A stretch of DNA of 64,000 nucleotides from Mycobacterium sp. AZCC_0083. Lineage in GTDB: Bacteria > Actinomycetota > Actinomycetes > Mycobacteriales > Mycobacteriaceae. This document shows positions 33,678 through 42,449 of this stretch, piece after piece. The stretch is from contig NZ_JACHGP010000011.1 of the NCBI RefSeq assembly GCF_014202335.1, positions 186,001-250,000 on the forward strand, written 5' to 3'. Below the pieces are notes generated by a model. The model did no database searches. It was not told where the DNA came from and saw only the letters and a program-made list of their open reading frames with translations. Every line of letters begins with the position of its first letter. The stretch's first letter is position 1. A program made the position numbers and the translations under genes.

Positions 33678-34990
33678 CGTGTTCCCGGCAGCCGCAACAG
33701 CAGTCGCGCACCGCGCAACGGGCTGGCCCCCAAGGATGCCGTGCCGCCGTGCAGCTCGGCCTGTTGTGCGACGAGTGCGAGCCCTAGCCCTGAGCCGGAC
33801 CGGGAAGCATTCGTCCCTCGAGAGAACCGCGCGAAGACCTCGTCGCGCTCTTCCTCTGGTACTCCAGCGCCGTTGTCGTCGACGGCGATCTCCACACCAT
33901 CGGCGGAACTGATTGCGCTGAGCTGGATTTCGGTCGCATCGCCGTGTTTGACGGCGTTGGCGATGGCGTTGTCGATGACGAGTCGCAGCCCTGCAGGCAG
34001 TCCCACCATCAGCACGCTTGGCGAGGGCACCAGTGATACGTGCAGGGAGGGGTAGGTGTGCTGGGCGTCGTGAGCGGCGCGGTCCAGCAGCTCGGTGATG
34101 TCGAACGGGACGAAGTCGTCGACGGTGGTCAGTTCGCCCTGCGCCAGGCGCTCCAGCGCCGTCAGGGTGCCCTCGATCCTGCCCTGGGTGCGGATGACGT
34201 CGCCGAGCACCTCCTTGCGCTGCTCGTCGGGAAGGTCGAGGGTGGCCAGCACTTCCAGGTTGGTGCGCATGGCCGTCAGCGGGGTGCGAAGTTCGTGCGA
34301 GGCGACCGCAGCGAAGTCACGGGCCGATTCCAGCGCCGCTCTGGTGCGCTGCTGCTCACTGCCGATGCGGGCCAACATCCCCTCGACCGCTTCGGCGATC
34401 TCGACGGCCTCCTGCACCCCGCGCACCTGAACTTCGTCGGGATTGGACTGGGCGTTGATGGCGCGCGCCTGCTGGGCCAACAGCCGGAACGGGTTGATCA
34501 TGATCAACCACATCACCCAGCCGACCAAGACGGTGCCGACGATGACGCCGCCGCAAATCAGCAGCACCCTCAGGTGCAGCTCGTTGATTCGATGCTGGGT
34601 CTCGGCCACCGGCGCACCGAGCGCGATCGAGGCCGGACCCGCCGTGAAGGTCCGCACCCGGTACTCCACGCCGTTGATGGTGGTGTTGGCGTAACCGCTG
34701 TCGAACTCCGGCAGCGTGATGTCGCTTGGCACCGACACGGTCGTTCCGGCCACACGGGCGGTGCGTACCAGGCTGCCGTCGGGCATGGGTTCCGCGGCAC
34801 TGGTCCGCTGTGCGGTGCTGAGCAGCGAACTGATGTCGCCAAGGCCGCTCACCGAGTCCAGGCGCCGGTCGAGCTGGCTGTACTGGTCATTGGTGACGCC
34901 GATCCACACCCACGTGCCGAGCGTGATGACGAGAATGACGACCGCGAGCGCCGAGATGACGACGATGGTGCGCAGCGACAGCACCCGCAT
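33674..34990 (-). CDS. PrrB-like sensor histidine kinase, orphan
   Basis: A 438-residue HisKA-type kinase strongly resembling mycobacterial PrrB. There are two membrane helices (about 8-32 and 140-165) around an extracytoplasmic domain (DITLPEFDSGYANTTINGVEY), a HAMP-like region, His232 in DFAAVASHELRTPLTAMRTN, and an HATPase with VDDNGAGVPEEERDEVFARF and SGSGLGLALV. ATG 34990 matches the family start; a TTG at 35044 would add 18 residues. No response regulator adjoins; instead the kinase is coupled to an EthD gene. It may signal to the genomic PrrA or to another regulator. Confidence 0.92.
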   Translation of the reverse strand: MRVLSLRTIVVISALAVVILVITLGTWVWIGVTNDQYSQLDRRLDSVSGLGDISSLLSTAQRTSAAEPMPDGSLVRTARVAGTTVSVPSDITLPEFDSGYANTTINGVEYRVRTFTAGPASIALGAPVAETQHRINELHLRVLLICGGVIVGTVLVGWVMWLIMINPFRLLAQQARAINAQSNPDEVQVRGVQEAVEIAEAVEGMLARIGSEQQRTRAALESARDFAAVASHELRTPLTAMRTNLEVLATLDLPDEQRKEVLGDVIRTQGRIEGTLTALERLAQGELTTVDDFVPFDITELLDRAAHDAQHTYPSLHVSLVPSPSVLMVGLPAGLRLVIDNAIANAVKHGDATEIQLSAISSADGVEIAVDDNGAGVPEEERDEVFARFSRGTNASRSGSGLGLALVAQQAELHGGTASLGASPLRGARLLLRLPGTR

Positions 34991-35106
34991 CGGCAGCCTC
35001 AGCAGCCGATACACCCCACCCTCTGGTTCCAATGCCAAGCTCAAAGCGCGAAGCCGGCGCTGGTCGTTGACGTATCGTCCATGAGTCCATGGTGCCTGAC
35101 GTCTCC

Positions 35107-35169
35107 CGTTGATCCTGCGTCCAGGGCTGTCACCACTCGATCATCACGACCCTGGACGCAATCTCAACG
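35107..35169. repeat. Dispersed palindromic element, copy A (terminator-like hairpin)
   Basis: CGTTGA-tcc-TGCGTCCAGGG, a 23-nt loop, then CCCTGGACGCA-atc-TCAACG: 17 paired bases with a symmetric 3-nt bulge. It overlaps the stop codon of the hypothetical gene at 35164-35604 and precedes the PrrB-like kinase. The outer sequence GCNCAATCTCAACG-type arm recurs at 53603-53665. Likely terminates the Efe transcript. Confidence 0.7.
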
Positions 35170-35604
35170 GGGAGATCGGCGCCGGTCGAACAAGCGCGCC
35201 ATCAGCTCCCAGTACACCAGGACCAGCGCCATCTGGACTGCGGTCGCGACGACCGCGGCGCGCAGGTGATGGTGCCTGGCGGCGACGAGTGCACCGATCG
35301 AGATCGCTCCCGTGACGGCGGAGGGGACCATCGACGCGTCGCGCGGGCGGTCGACGATCCAGAGCTCCTCGCCGAGTATCGCGCGTGTCGCCCACGCCCG
35401 GTCGTGGTCGTGCTTGGGGAACAACACCGGGTTGACGGCGAGCCAGCCGGCGACCAGCGCCGCATCGCGCCGACGCCGTGTCCACACCGGAACCAGGACC
35501 AGTGGGGTACTCGCCCAGCGCGTCCACGCACTCCACGGATTCGAGTGCCGCTCGAACATCGCGTGCCGAAGACGCGCCACCGTGCCCGTCGAAGCGTCGC
35601 CCAT
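35164..35604 (-). CDS. Hypothetical membrane protein downstream of efeB
   Basis: A 146-residue protein with one or two hydrophobic segments near the C-terminus (TGAISIGALVAARHHHLRAA, VVATAVQMALVLVYWELMA) and an N-terminal half with HSNPWSAWTRWASTPLVLVP. It resembles uncharacterised actinobacterial proteins that begin HSNP-x-S-x-W, but I cannot name a function. ATG 35604 has AAGGAG six bases upstream. It follows efeB by 60 bp on the same strand and its stop lies in the palindromic element, so it is probably the last gene of the efe transcript. Confidence 0.7.
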   Translation of the reverse strand: MGDASTGTVARLRHAMFERHSNPWSAWTRWASTPLVLVPVWTRRRRDAALVAGWLAVNPVLFPKHDHDRAWATRAILGEELWIVDRPRDASMVPSAVTGAISIGALVAARHHHLRAAVVATAVQMALVLVYWELMARLFDRRRSPR

Positions 35605-35664
35605 GGGGATCTCCTTCCGCGTATGGGCCACACTGCCAGCGACGAACCCGCGAGGTCCAGGCGG

Positions 35665-36969
35665 TCAGGCGAATAGCGGTTGGCCGATGTAGTGACCTTC
35701 TTCGGGTGCGGGAGGGATCGCGAAGATCGCCGAGCCGATGTGGCGGATGTACTCGTTGAGGAGGTCGTGCGCGCCGAGACGGGTCTGAAGACGGATGAAG
35801 TGTTGCGGGTCGTTCTGGTAGGAGATGAACAACAGCCCGGCATTGAGCTCGCCGTCGGCGTCCAGGCCGTCGGTGTAGTTGTAGCTCCTGCGCCGAATCA
35901 TGATGCCGTCGTTGTTCTCCCGTGCGGCGAGGGCGACGTGCGACAGCGGGTCGATGACTGGTGCGCCTGCCCCGTCGTGGGCAGCGAAGTCGGGGGTGTC
36001 GAATTCAGCGCTCCCGGTCAGAGGCGAGCCCTCCTGCTTGTGCCGCCCGAAGATCTGCTGCTGATTGCCGACGCGGTCGGTATCCCACGTTTCCAGCAGC
36101 GTTCTGATCTTGCGGACCACTTGGTAGGTGCCGCCGTTCATCCACGGCTGGTCGCCGCCCGAGACCCAGACGTAGCGGGAGTACTCGTCGCTGGTGGCGA
36201 TGTTGCGGGTCCCGTCCTTGAACCCCAACAGGTTTCGTGGTGTCTGCTGACCGGGGCCTGCCGAGGCGCGGCCGAAGCCGAGTACCGCCCAAGAGGGAGA
36301 CACGATGCTGCGCCCGAACCGCGCCAGGTTGCGCACCGCGTGGTAGCAGACCTGCGGGTCGTCGGCACAGGCCTGCACGCTGAGGTCGCCACCGGTGAAC
36401 TTGGGATCGAGGGTGTCGCCGTTTAGCGGCGGCAGCGGCGAGAACAGTGCCGGCTTGTGCGACGCGAGACCGAACCGCTCGCCGAACACCGAAGGGCCGA
36501 GCCCGATCGTGACGGTCAGGCTCGCCGGGCTCAGCCCGAAGGCTTCACCGGTGTCGCCGGGAGGCTGAACCTCGACGCCCGGTTGCACCGAGCCCACGGG
36601 CGCGCCCTGCTGCAGCACCGCAGCCGCGGCCGACCACCGGGCCAGCAGGGTCTGCAACGACCTTCGGGTCGCCGCGTCGGCGAACGTGAACGTCATGAAG
36701 ACGCTGTGACGTTGCGGCGGAGTCTCGATGCCGCCCTGGTGGCCCTGTCCGTAGAACGGGTAGCTGCCATGGAGGTCGACGACGTCGTCAACGTTGGGTG
36801 ACGACGCCATCGCCATACCTGCGGCGCCCCCGGCGATCCCACCGAGGGCGGCTCCGCCAAGTCCCGCCCACAGTGCGCCGGAAAGCATTCCGCGCCGGGA
36901 CACCCCCGGTGAGGCGACCTGTGGGGCCGCCTCTCGAGGGGTGTCCGGTTCAATGCCGTCGGCCGTCAT
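35665..36969 (-). CDS. efeB: EfeB, Tat-exported Dyp-type haem peroxidase
   Basis: A 434-residue dye-decolourising peroxidase. A twin-arginine signal (SRRGMLSGAL at 24-33, hydrophobic stretch to AMA) shows folded export. The Dyp catalytic motif GFKDGTRN is at 249-256, and the proximal haem His is in PLSHVALA. In Efe systems the enzyme oxidises Fe2+ or haem iron outside the membrane for uptake. ATG 36969 overlaps the efeO stop as TGATG. Confidence 0.94.
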   Translation of the reverse strand: MTADGIEPDTPREAAPQVASPGVSRRGMLSGALWAGLGGAALGGIAGGAAGMAMASSPNVDDVVDLHGSYPFYGQGHQGGIETPPQRHSVFMTFTFADAATRRSLQTLLARWSAAAAVLQQGAPVGSVQPGVEVQPPGDTGEAFGLSPASLTVTIGLGPSVFGERFGLASHKPALFSPLPPLNGDTLDPKFTGGDLSVQACADDPQVCYHAVRNLARFGRSIVSPSWAVLGFGRASAGPGQQTPRNLLGFKDGTRNIATSDEYSRYVWVSGGDQPWMNGGTYQVVRKIRTLLETWDTDRVGNQQQIFGRHKQEGSPLTGSAEFDTPDFAAHDGAGAPVIDPLSHVALAARENNDGIMIRRRSYNYTDGLDADGELNAGLLFISYQNDPQHFIRLQTRLGAHDLLNEYIRHIGSAIFAIPPAPEEGHYIGQPLFA

Positions 36970-38240
36970 CAGGTGGCTGAGACCACCTTCTGCGCGACGG
37001 TGGACAGACTTTCGTGCAGCGGCTGGATCACCGCGGTGAGCTTGGCCGCGTCGGCCGCCCGCACCTGAGGCGTGTACACCTGGTAGCCGCCGAGCGCTTT
37101 CGCATCCCGGTAGCCGTCGAGCGTCGTCAGTACCGTCTGGAATTGCTGATCGAGCTGCGTCACCAGGTTGGCGTCGATCTTCTGCAGACCCGGCCGGAGG
37201 GAGGCGTAAGCCTGTTGTGCGCCTTCGACATTGCCTGCGAAGTCCACCAGGTCGATGTGGCTGAAGGCTTCCTCTTCACCGTTGATCTTGGTGTTCTGCA
37301 CCTCTTCGATCAGATCGGCGGCGCCGTTGGCGAGATCCTCCGGCTTGTACTGCAATGGCCCGACGACGCCGACGAGCTTGCCGACGTTGCCGACCAATTC
37401 GGTGCTGAGCGCCTTGGTGGCGGGCGTGATGGCATTGCCCTGCCAGAGGTCACGTTCGATGGCGTGGAAGCCCCTCCAGCCCACCTTGTCGTCCACCGGG
37501 GTCGACTCGCGCATGTCGATGAGGTAGTCGAGGTTGCCTGCGTTGTCGTCGACCGCGAAGCCGGGGATCACGAAACCCTCAACGCTCGACTCGGCCCGCT
37601 CGTAGAACGGCCGCGCCGTGGCGTAGGCGGTCTTTGCGGCCTCGACGTTGCCCGACTGTACGGCCGTGTCGAGCGCCTTGGCCGCCGTGTTCAGCTGGTT
37701 GACCTGGTCGACCACGTAGGCCGAATAGTCCTTGGTCCCTTGGCTCAGGATCGTCTGCACGGTGCCGGTGGGCGCCGATGGGGCCTGGCCGGTGACGGTG
37801 AAGTCGAGGTACTCCGATCCCGCACCCGGGCAGTACACCTTGTACTTTCCGCCGTCGAGGGTGACGGTGAACGAGACCGGATCGAGGCCGGGCGCGAGGT
37901 TCTCCTTCTCACCCACGATGCGCTGGTCCTTCAACAACTCCATCTCGGTGATACCGGGTGCACTGGTGTTGGTCACGTTGAAGGTGACTGGCCCGGCGGG
38001 CACCGTGGCGGAGTCCAGTGAGCACGTGTCCTTCCCGGCATCGTTGGCCAGCGTGACGTTCACCGCCTTGACGCCGTTGGCGGCACTCGAGCTCGTGCCT
38101 GCGCTGCCCGGGGTGCTCTTGGCGGCATCGTTGCTCGGACTGCACGCGGTGGCCGAAAGGGCCAGCGCTGCAGCGGCGGCCGGCACGACCAGCCAGATGT
38201 TACGAGACAACGATCTCGTCTCGCTTCGGCTGTTCACCAT
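36969..38240 (-). CDS. efeO: EfeO, iron-binding lipoprotein with cupredoxin and M75 domains
   Basis: A 423-residue exported protein. The signal ends in a lipobox-like ALSATAC, so it is probably a lipoprotein. A cupredoxin-like domain comes first (about 60-150, ending VYCPGAGSEYLDF), then an imelysin/M75 domain with the HxxE-type region WRGFHAIERDLWQG. EfeO binds iron and passes it to EfeU. ATG 38240 lies inside the 3' end of efeU (41-nt overlap), an unusually long overlap. Confidence 0.93.
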   Translation of the reverse strand: MVNSRSETRSLSRNIWLVVPAAAAALALSATACSPSNDAAKSTPGSAGTSSSAANGVKAVNVTLANDAGKDTCSLDSATVPAGPVTFNVTNTSAPGITEMELLKDQRIVGEKENLAPGLDPVSFTVTLDGGKYKVYCPGAGSEYLDFTVTGQAPSAPTGTVQTILSQGTKDYSAYVVDQVNQLNTAAKALDTAVQSGNVEAAKTAYATARPFYERAESSVEGFVIPGFAVDDNAGNLDYLIDMRESTPVDDKVGWRGFHAIERDLWQGNAITPATKALSTELVGNVGKLVGVVGPLQYKPEDLANGAADLIEEVQNTKINGEEEAFSHIDLVDFAGNVEGAQQAYASLRPGLQKIDANLVTQLDQQFQTVLTTLDGYRDAKALGGYQVYTPQVRAADAAKLTAVIQPLHESLSTVAQKVVSAT

Positions 38241-39798
38241 GATGTTGTTGTTTACCTTCCGTTTTCGGAGTCTTGAGGCCGCTGCGGACCGCGACGCATG
38301 AAACGGCCACGGCGGCCGCGCCCAGCACGATCGGGAGCCACACCGTCCACAGCGTGCGTTCCCTTCCGTCGTTGTCGGCCTGGGTGATCTGCGCCGCGGC
38401 CGCGTCGTCGTCGGAGGTCGCGGTGGCCCAATCGGTGTCGAGGCCGCCGAGACTGACGACCTTGGGGGTGACCAGACCGCCACCACTGAGAGTCGCCACC
38501 CGCGTACTGGCGCCCTCGGCCGCGACGACGTCGTCGCCATGGACGCGCACCGTGTAGACGGTGCTGGCGCTCCAGGTGGCGTCGAACGGTCCGGGAGTGC
38601 GTGCGCTTCCCAACCCGACAGGCAGACGTCCCCCGGTCAGGTGCGCCAACTCACCGAGGTTGATCGGGGTCGTGGTGACGCCGGGGTCGGTGGAGACCTT
38701 TGCCTGCAAGACGGTGACGTCGACGCCATCGACCGCCTGCTGACCCGCGTCGTCGAGCCGGATATGTTGGTCCTCATCGCCAGGGCCGGTGACGGTTAGT
38801 GTGCGAAACGGCCCGTCGGTGCCGACCGTGACGGTCGCGGCGCGTCCGCCGGCGGTGGTGACCGCACGCGTCGGCCCCGGCGAATCGGCGCCGACGGCCG
38901 GGACGAACACGGCCAGCGCCGCCGCGGCCGCCGCGAGTCCCGCCGCGGTGCACACCAGGATTCGGCGTTTCGCGACGGGCGCCGGGGCGAGCCGTACCGG
39001 CCACAGGAACACGATCAGGACGGGCACGGCATAGAGGAGCCAGCCGAGTACTTCGATCAGGCGGGGATCGGGAGGAACTCCGAACATTCCCGTGATCAAC
39101 GCCCCAAGAACGGATTTCGTGGGCATCCAGCCCGAGAGGTCGAACGCACGCTGCTGACCGATGCTGATCCAGCCCGCCTCGTGCGCCGTCCGCAGACTGC
39201 TCATCACGAGACCGGCGGCGATGAACACCAGGAAGACTCCGGTGATGCGGAAGAACCGGCCCAGATCGAGTTTGAGACTGCCCAAGTAGATTCCGGCGCC
39301 CAAGGCGATCGCCACGGCGATGCCTGCCAGGCCGCCGAGCACGGCGAACCACCGACTGCCATGCGTCGCCTGGGCGGCCGCAAGCAGGAAGACCGCGGTT
39401 TCGAATCCCTCCTTGAGCACGGCGAGGAAGGCCATGACCGCAAGTGCGAACGCACCGCCGCTGTTGATCGCTTGTGCCGCTTCCCGTTCCAGCTCACCCT
39501 TCATGCGAAAGGCGTAGCGGTTCATCCAGATGATCATCGTCGTCACGAAGACGACGGCGATCGCGCCGATGACCGTCTCCAGCATCTCCTGCTGGCGCTG
39601 GGGGAGTGATGCGGACACGACCTCCAAGCCCGTGCCGACCGCGATGCTGATGGCGACGGCCAATCCGACGCCGATGAACATGGGGCGTACGGGCTTGTCG
39701 TTGCGTTTGAGGAAGGCGCCGACGATGCTGACGATGAGCGTGGCTTCGAGACCCTCGCGCAGCCCGATGAGGAACGTGCCAACGAAGATGCCCTGCAC
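38200..39798 (-). CDS. efeU: EfeU, FTR1-type iron permease with C-terminal extension
   Basis: A 532-residue permease. The FTR1 iron motifs REGLEATL (about 14-21) and KEGFETAVF (about 130) lie in membrane helices; seven helices end near residue 270. Unlike the 276-residue E. coli protein it continues with another helix, an extracytoplasmic domain of about 180 residues (ATVTVGTDGPFRTLTVTGPG) and a final helix. The operon is preceded by an IdeR-like box, so iron repression is expected. Confidence 0.92.
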   Translation of the reverse strand: MQGIFVGTFLIGLREGLEATLIVSIVGAFLKRNDKPVRPMFIGVGLAVAISIAVGTGLEVVSASLPQRQQEMLETVIGAIAVVFVTTMIIWMNRYAFRMKGELEREAAQAINSGGAFALAVMAFLAVLKEGFETAVFLLAAAQATHGSRWFAVLGGLAGIAVAIALGAGIYLGSLKLDLGRFFRITGVFLVFIAAGLVMSSLRTAHEAGWISIGQQRAFDLSGWMPTKSVLGALITGMFGVPPDPRLIEVLGWLLYAVPVLIVFLWPVRLAPAPVAKRRILVCTAAGLAAAAAALAVFVPAVGADSPGPTRAVTTAGGRAATVTVGTDGPFRTLTVTGPGDEDQHIRLDDAGQQAVDGVDVTVLQAKVSTDPGVTTTPINLGELAHLTGGRLPVGLGSARTPGPFDATWSASTVYTVRVHGDDVVAAEGASTRVATLSGGGLVTPKVVSLGGLDTDWATATSDDDAAAAQITQADNDGRERTLWTVWLPIVLGAAAVAVSCVAVRSGLKTPKTEGKQQHHGEQPKRDEIVVS

Positions 39799-39845
39799 GT
39801 TTCTCCCGTCACCTCAGGCCACCGGCCGCTGAACCCAGCTCTGGG

Positions 39846-39864
39846 TAAGGTTAGGCTTACCGGT
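39846..39864. promoter_or_regulatory. IdeR/DtxR-type iron box
   Basis: TAAGGTTAGGCTTACCGGT agrees with the IdeR consensus TTAGGTTAGGCTAACCTAA at most positions including the central TTAGGC-TTACC core. It lies about 50 bp upstream of efeU, the right place for Fe-IdeR repression. Confidence 0.75.
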
Positions 39865-39951
39865 GCGGGCGTGACAGGCTCGTGGGCACTTGCCCAGGCA
39901 ACTCACAGCGATCCTCACAGAGTCCGCCGGTTCGGCGAAACGTTGGCGAGG

Positions 39952-40318
39952 TCAGCCGTGGTCGGCGAGGAGTTCGGCTGTCTGCGAAGCAGTTTCGACG
40001 GCGACGCGCATCACGTCTAGCACGACCGGAAGGCATTCGTTGCCGAGATCGGACAACACGTACTCGCAGCGAGTGCCGTTGGGGGACTGGTACGGCCGCC
40101 TGACGATCAACCCCGGCGGAGACGAACTCCTTCAGGTGTGCCGATGCGGCCATGCTCGACAAGCCCGCCCGGCTCACCAGGTCATCGAATCGCCGGGCGC
40201 CGTGGAACGCCTCACGGAGCAGGGTCATCGCCGAGCGCGCGCCGATCAACTCCAACGAACGCTCCAGCGAGCCCACACTGGCGGTCGGTGCGGCTCGTTC
40301 GGAACCCAGACGTGCCAT
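39952..40318 (-). pseudogene. HxlR family regulator broken by one inserted G
   Basis: From ATG 40318 the frame reads a HxlR winged-helix regulator (SLERSLELIGARSAMTLLRE, FDDLVSRAGLSSMAASAHL, KEFVSAG). At a run of four G (40111-40114 on the plus strand as CCCC) the reading frame slips; the next frame continues the same domain without loss (LIVRRPYQSPNGTRCEYVLS, DLGNECLPVVLDVM) to TGA at 39952-39954. Removing one G restores a normal protein of about 121 residues. Either a real pseudogene, a phase-variable tract or a base-calling error. Confidence 0.8.
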
Positions 40319-40404
40319 CTCATGACGATAGGGAGAACGTCGTACGGATCTAACCGTGCCACCAACAATCGCAGAACACTCCAAGCTGGTTCGAGCACCA
40401 CCTT

Positions 40405-40431
40405 GGTAGTCAAGGGAATTGAATCTCAGCC
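40405..40431 (+). repeat. 27-bp imperfect direct repeat, left copy
   Basis: GGTAGTCAA-N-GGA-N-TTGA-N-TCTCAGCC; 24 of 27 bases match the copy at 41345-41371. The two copies flank the secreted-protein and tautomerase genes. Confidence 0.5.
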
Positions 40432-40441
40432 TGGATCCGAT

Positions 40442-40762
40442 TCAGCCGAGCCCGACTCCGATGCCAAACGAGCCGCTGTCCTCGTCCGGATGATTCGGGC
40501 ATGACACGTCGACGTATGCAGTGGTGCGGCTTTCGGGGGAGTCGCCTGGAATGTTGACCCCGGTCACCTGACACACGTCGAGCGGTTCGGTGTTGAAGCC
40601 ACTCACCCAGTTGATCTGAACGATGTAACCCTCACTCTTCAATTCATTGATGACGGTGTCGGCAGATCCGTGAGGCACCGGTTCGGCGGCAGCCACTGGC
40701 GCAGCGGCAATGGCGGCGGCGATCAACATCAACGGTGCGAGGTGTGCCGGCTTCAGCGACAT
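40442..40762 (-). CDS. Small secreted protein
   Basis: A 106-residue precursor with signal peptide (AHLAPLMLIAAAIAAAPVAA, cleavage after AAA) and a mature chain of about 80 residues: ADTVINELKSEGYIVQINWV, two cysteines (DVCQVTGV, DVSCPNHP) and an acidic/Gly tail. The pattern, an N-terminal VxxLxxxGYxVQxN and two Cys, is that of a family of mycobacterial exported proteins of unknown role. ATG 40762 follows GGAGGG. Confidence 0.82.
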   Translation of the reverse strand: MSLKPAHLAPLMLIAAAIAAAPVAAAEPVPHGSADTVINELKSEGYIVQINWVSGFNTEPLDVCQVTGVNIPGDSPESRTTAYVDVSCPNHPDEDSGSFGIGVGLG

Positions 40763-40921
40763 TTGGCCCTCCAAACTGCTTGGGCGTGTAGCCCCAGGGT
40801 ACGGATCCGGGGGTCGGTGTGCGGACGGTTGAGTCAGGGGGCAGGCGACCCGCCAGCGCTACGATGAGATCAACACCTGCCATGAATGGACCGCCTCCTA
40901 CTCCCCGAAAATCGGGATCTC

Positions 40922-41317
40922 ATGCCACTCTTCACCGTCACCATGCGTTCCGGCAGAACGGTGACGGAGAAGGACGCAATATCCGCCGCCATTCACGAAG
41001 CCAGCGTCAGCGCTGGCTATCCCGAGGACGATCACTTCCAGAGGTTCATCTCCTTGGACGAGGCCGACTTTCGCGTCAGCCCTCGCTATCCCGATCTGCA
41101 GAAGCCTCGCAGCGAGCACGTCCTGATGATCGAGGTCTTGGTCTCGTCGGGGACTGCTGACGACAGGAAGCGCTTGCTTCTGTCGGCGATCGTGACTCGA
41201 CTACAGGCGGCAGGATCGGATCCCAACGACGTCATTGTCTTCTTCGGCGAGATCGACCGTGCCAGTAGCTCCTTCGGAGGCGGGCGTCTAGCTCAGCCCG
41301 TCGAGGTGCGGCCCTGA
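40922..41317 (+). CDS. Tautomerase/4-OT superfamily protein
   Basis: A 131-residue tautomerase. Pro2, which becomes the catalytic N-terminal proline after Met removal, is present (MPLFTVTMRSGRT). The second half (HVLMIEVLVSSGTADDRKRL, VIVFFGEIDRASSSFGGG) repeats the beta-alpha-beta pattern, as in two-unit members related to tautomerase_2. ATG 40922 is required by the Pro1 rule, so the longer frame from 40886 is rejected. Physiological substrate unknown. Confidence 0.82.
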   Translation: MPLFTVTMRSGRTVTEKDAISAAIHEASVSAGYPEDDHFQRFISLDEADFRVSPRYPDLQKPRSEHVLMIEVLVSSGTADDRKRLLLSAIVTRLQAAGSDPNDVIVFFGEIDRASSSFGGGRLAQPVEVRP

Positions 41318-41344
41318 ACGCTCACTGACCCTTCGGTCACGAGC

Positions 41345-41371
41345 GGTAGTCAAAGGATTTGAGTCTCAGCC
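41345..41371 (+). repeat. 27-bp imperfect direct repeat, right copy
   Basis: Partner of 40405-40431. It includes the stop codon of the SDR gene (41366-41368). Confidence 0.5.
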
Positions 41372-42211
41372 CGACGTCACGTCGTCATGATCCGTCGACA
41401 CCGACAGGTCATGCCAGGCGGCCTGCTCGGCCGCGACCACCTGCAGCTTCTTCGCAACCGCGGCATAGGCGTCGCGGCCGAGCTGGAGGCGCAACGGCGG
41501 TTCGGCAACGTCCCCGATGTGGACTATCGCTGCCGCTGCCTTGACCGGATCGCCCGGCTGGGCGTGGTTCACGTCCGTCGCGGTGGTGCGCGTCGCGCCT
41601 GCGGTCTCGGCATAGTCGTCGATGATCGCCGCCTCGGTGTGCAGGCTGGACGCGTCGAGGAAGTCGGTCCGGAAATAGCCGGGTTCCACGATGGTGACGG
41701 CGATCCCCAACGGTGCCAACTCGGCGGCGAGGGCTTCGGAGAACCCTTCGAGGGCGAACTTCGTTGAGCAGTAGACGCCCCAGCCGGCCGCTCCGCCGAA
41801 CCCGCCGATCGAGGAGATGTTGATGATCCGGCCGGACCGCTGCGCCCGCAGTGTCGGCAACACGGCTCGGATGACGTTGAGAACACCGAAGACGTTCGTG
41901 TCGTAGACGGAACGCGCGGCCGCGTCGGATGCTTCCTCGGCGGCGCCCAGTAATCCTCGGCCTGCGTTGTTGACCACGACGTCGATCCGGCCGAACTTCT
42001 GGACGGCCGCGGCGACCGCTTCGGCGATCTGGGCTTCGTCGGTGACGTCGACGGCGACGGGAAGCACGCGGTCGCCGGCATCTGGGAATCGGTCGGTGAT
42101 GCCGGTGGTGTTGCGGGCCGTCGCGACGACTTCGTGGCCCGCGGCGAGGGCCTTGTCCACGATCTCGGCACCGAACCCGCGGGACGCGCCGGTAATGAAC
42201 CACACACTCAT
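41366..42211 (-). CDS. Classical short-chain dehydrogenase/reductase
   Basis: A 281-residue SDR. Cofactor motif TGASRGFG at about 7-14, NNAG at about 85, catalytic Ser in NISSIGG and YCSTK with Tyr and Lys in place. The extended C-terminus with AAAAIVHIGDVAEPPLRLQL is typical of the retinol-dehydrogenase-like oxidoreductases that act on bulky hydrophobic alcohols. ATG 42211; the upstream in-frame extension is rejected. It is divergent from the rhamnose operon. Confidence 0.9.
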   Translation of the reverse strand: MSVWFITGASRGFGAEIVDKALAAGHEVVATARNTTGITDRFPDAGDRVLPVAVDVTDEAQIAEAVAAAVQKFGRIDVVVNNAGRGLLGAAEEASDAAARSVYDTNVFGVLNVIRAVLPTLRAQRSGRIINISSIGGFGGAAGWGVYCSTKFALEGFSEALAAELAPLGIAVTIVEPGYFRTDFLDASSLHTEAAIIDDYAETAGATRTTATDVNHAQPGDPVKAAAAIVHIGDVAEPPLRLQLGRDAYAAVAKKLQVVAAEQAAWHDLSVSTDHDDVTSG

Positions 42212-42374
42212 GTTCGGATCTCCCTCGGCGAAGACTGGCGGTGTCTCACTCGAATCTATGTCAGTGAATGGGGTCCAGGTGGAGTGTCGCAGGGGACGGT
42301 TTGGATGGCGCACGTCGAGCCGCGACGTCGGTGTTGACTTCGCATTGTAAAGGTGTCTATGGTCCAGATCACTT

Positions 42375-42390
42375 ATTGAAACGTTTCAAT
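42375..42390. promoter_or_regulatory. LacI-type operator of the rhamnose operon
   Basis: ATTGAAACGTTTCAAT is a perfect 16-bp palindrome with central CG, 60 bp upstream of rhaI. It is the expected target of the LacI regulator encoded at the end of the cluster, and differs from the AAAA-CG-TTTT sites of the other LacI protein. Confidence 0.8.
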
Positions 42391-42449
42391 GCGGATCGGC
42401 ACGGGCGTTGCCGCAAGCCCGGCGGCACCGCAATGGAGGTGATAGAGCG

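Noticed and set aside
40886..40921. Upstream start of the tautomerase
   Set aside because: Catalysis needs proline directly after the initiator Met, which fixes ATG 40922.
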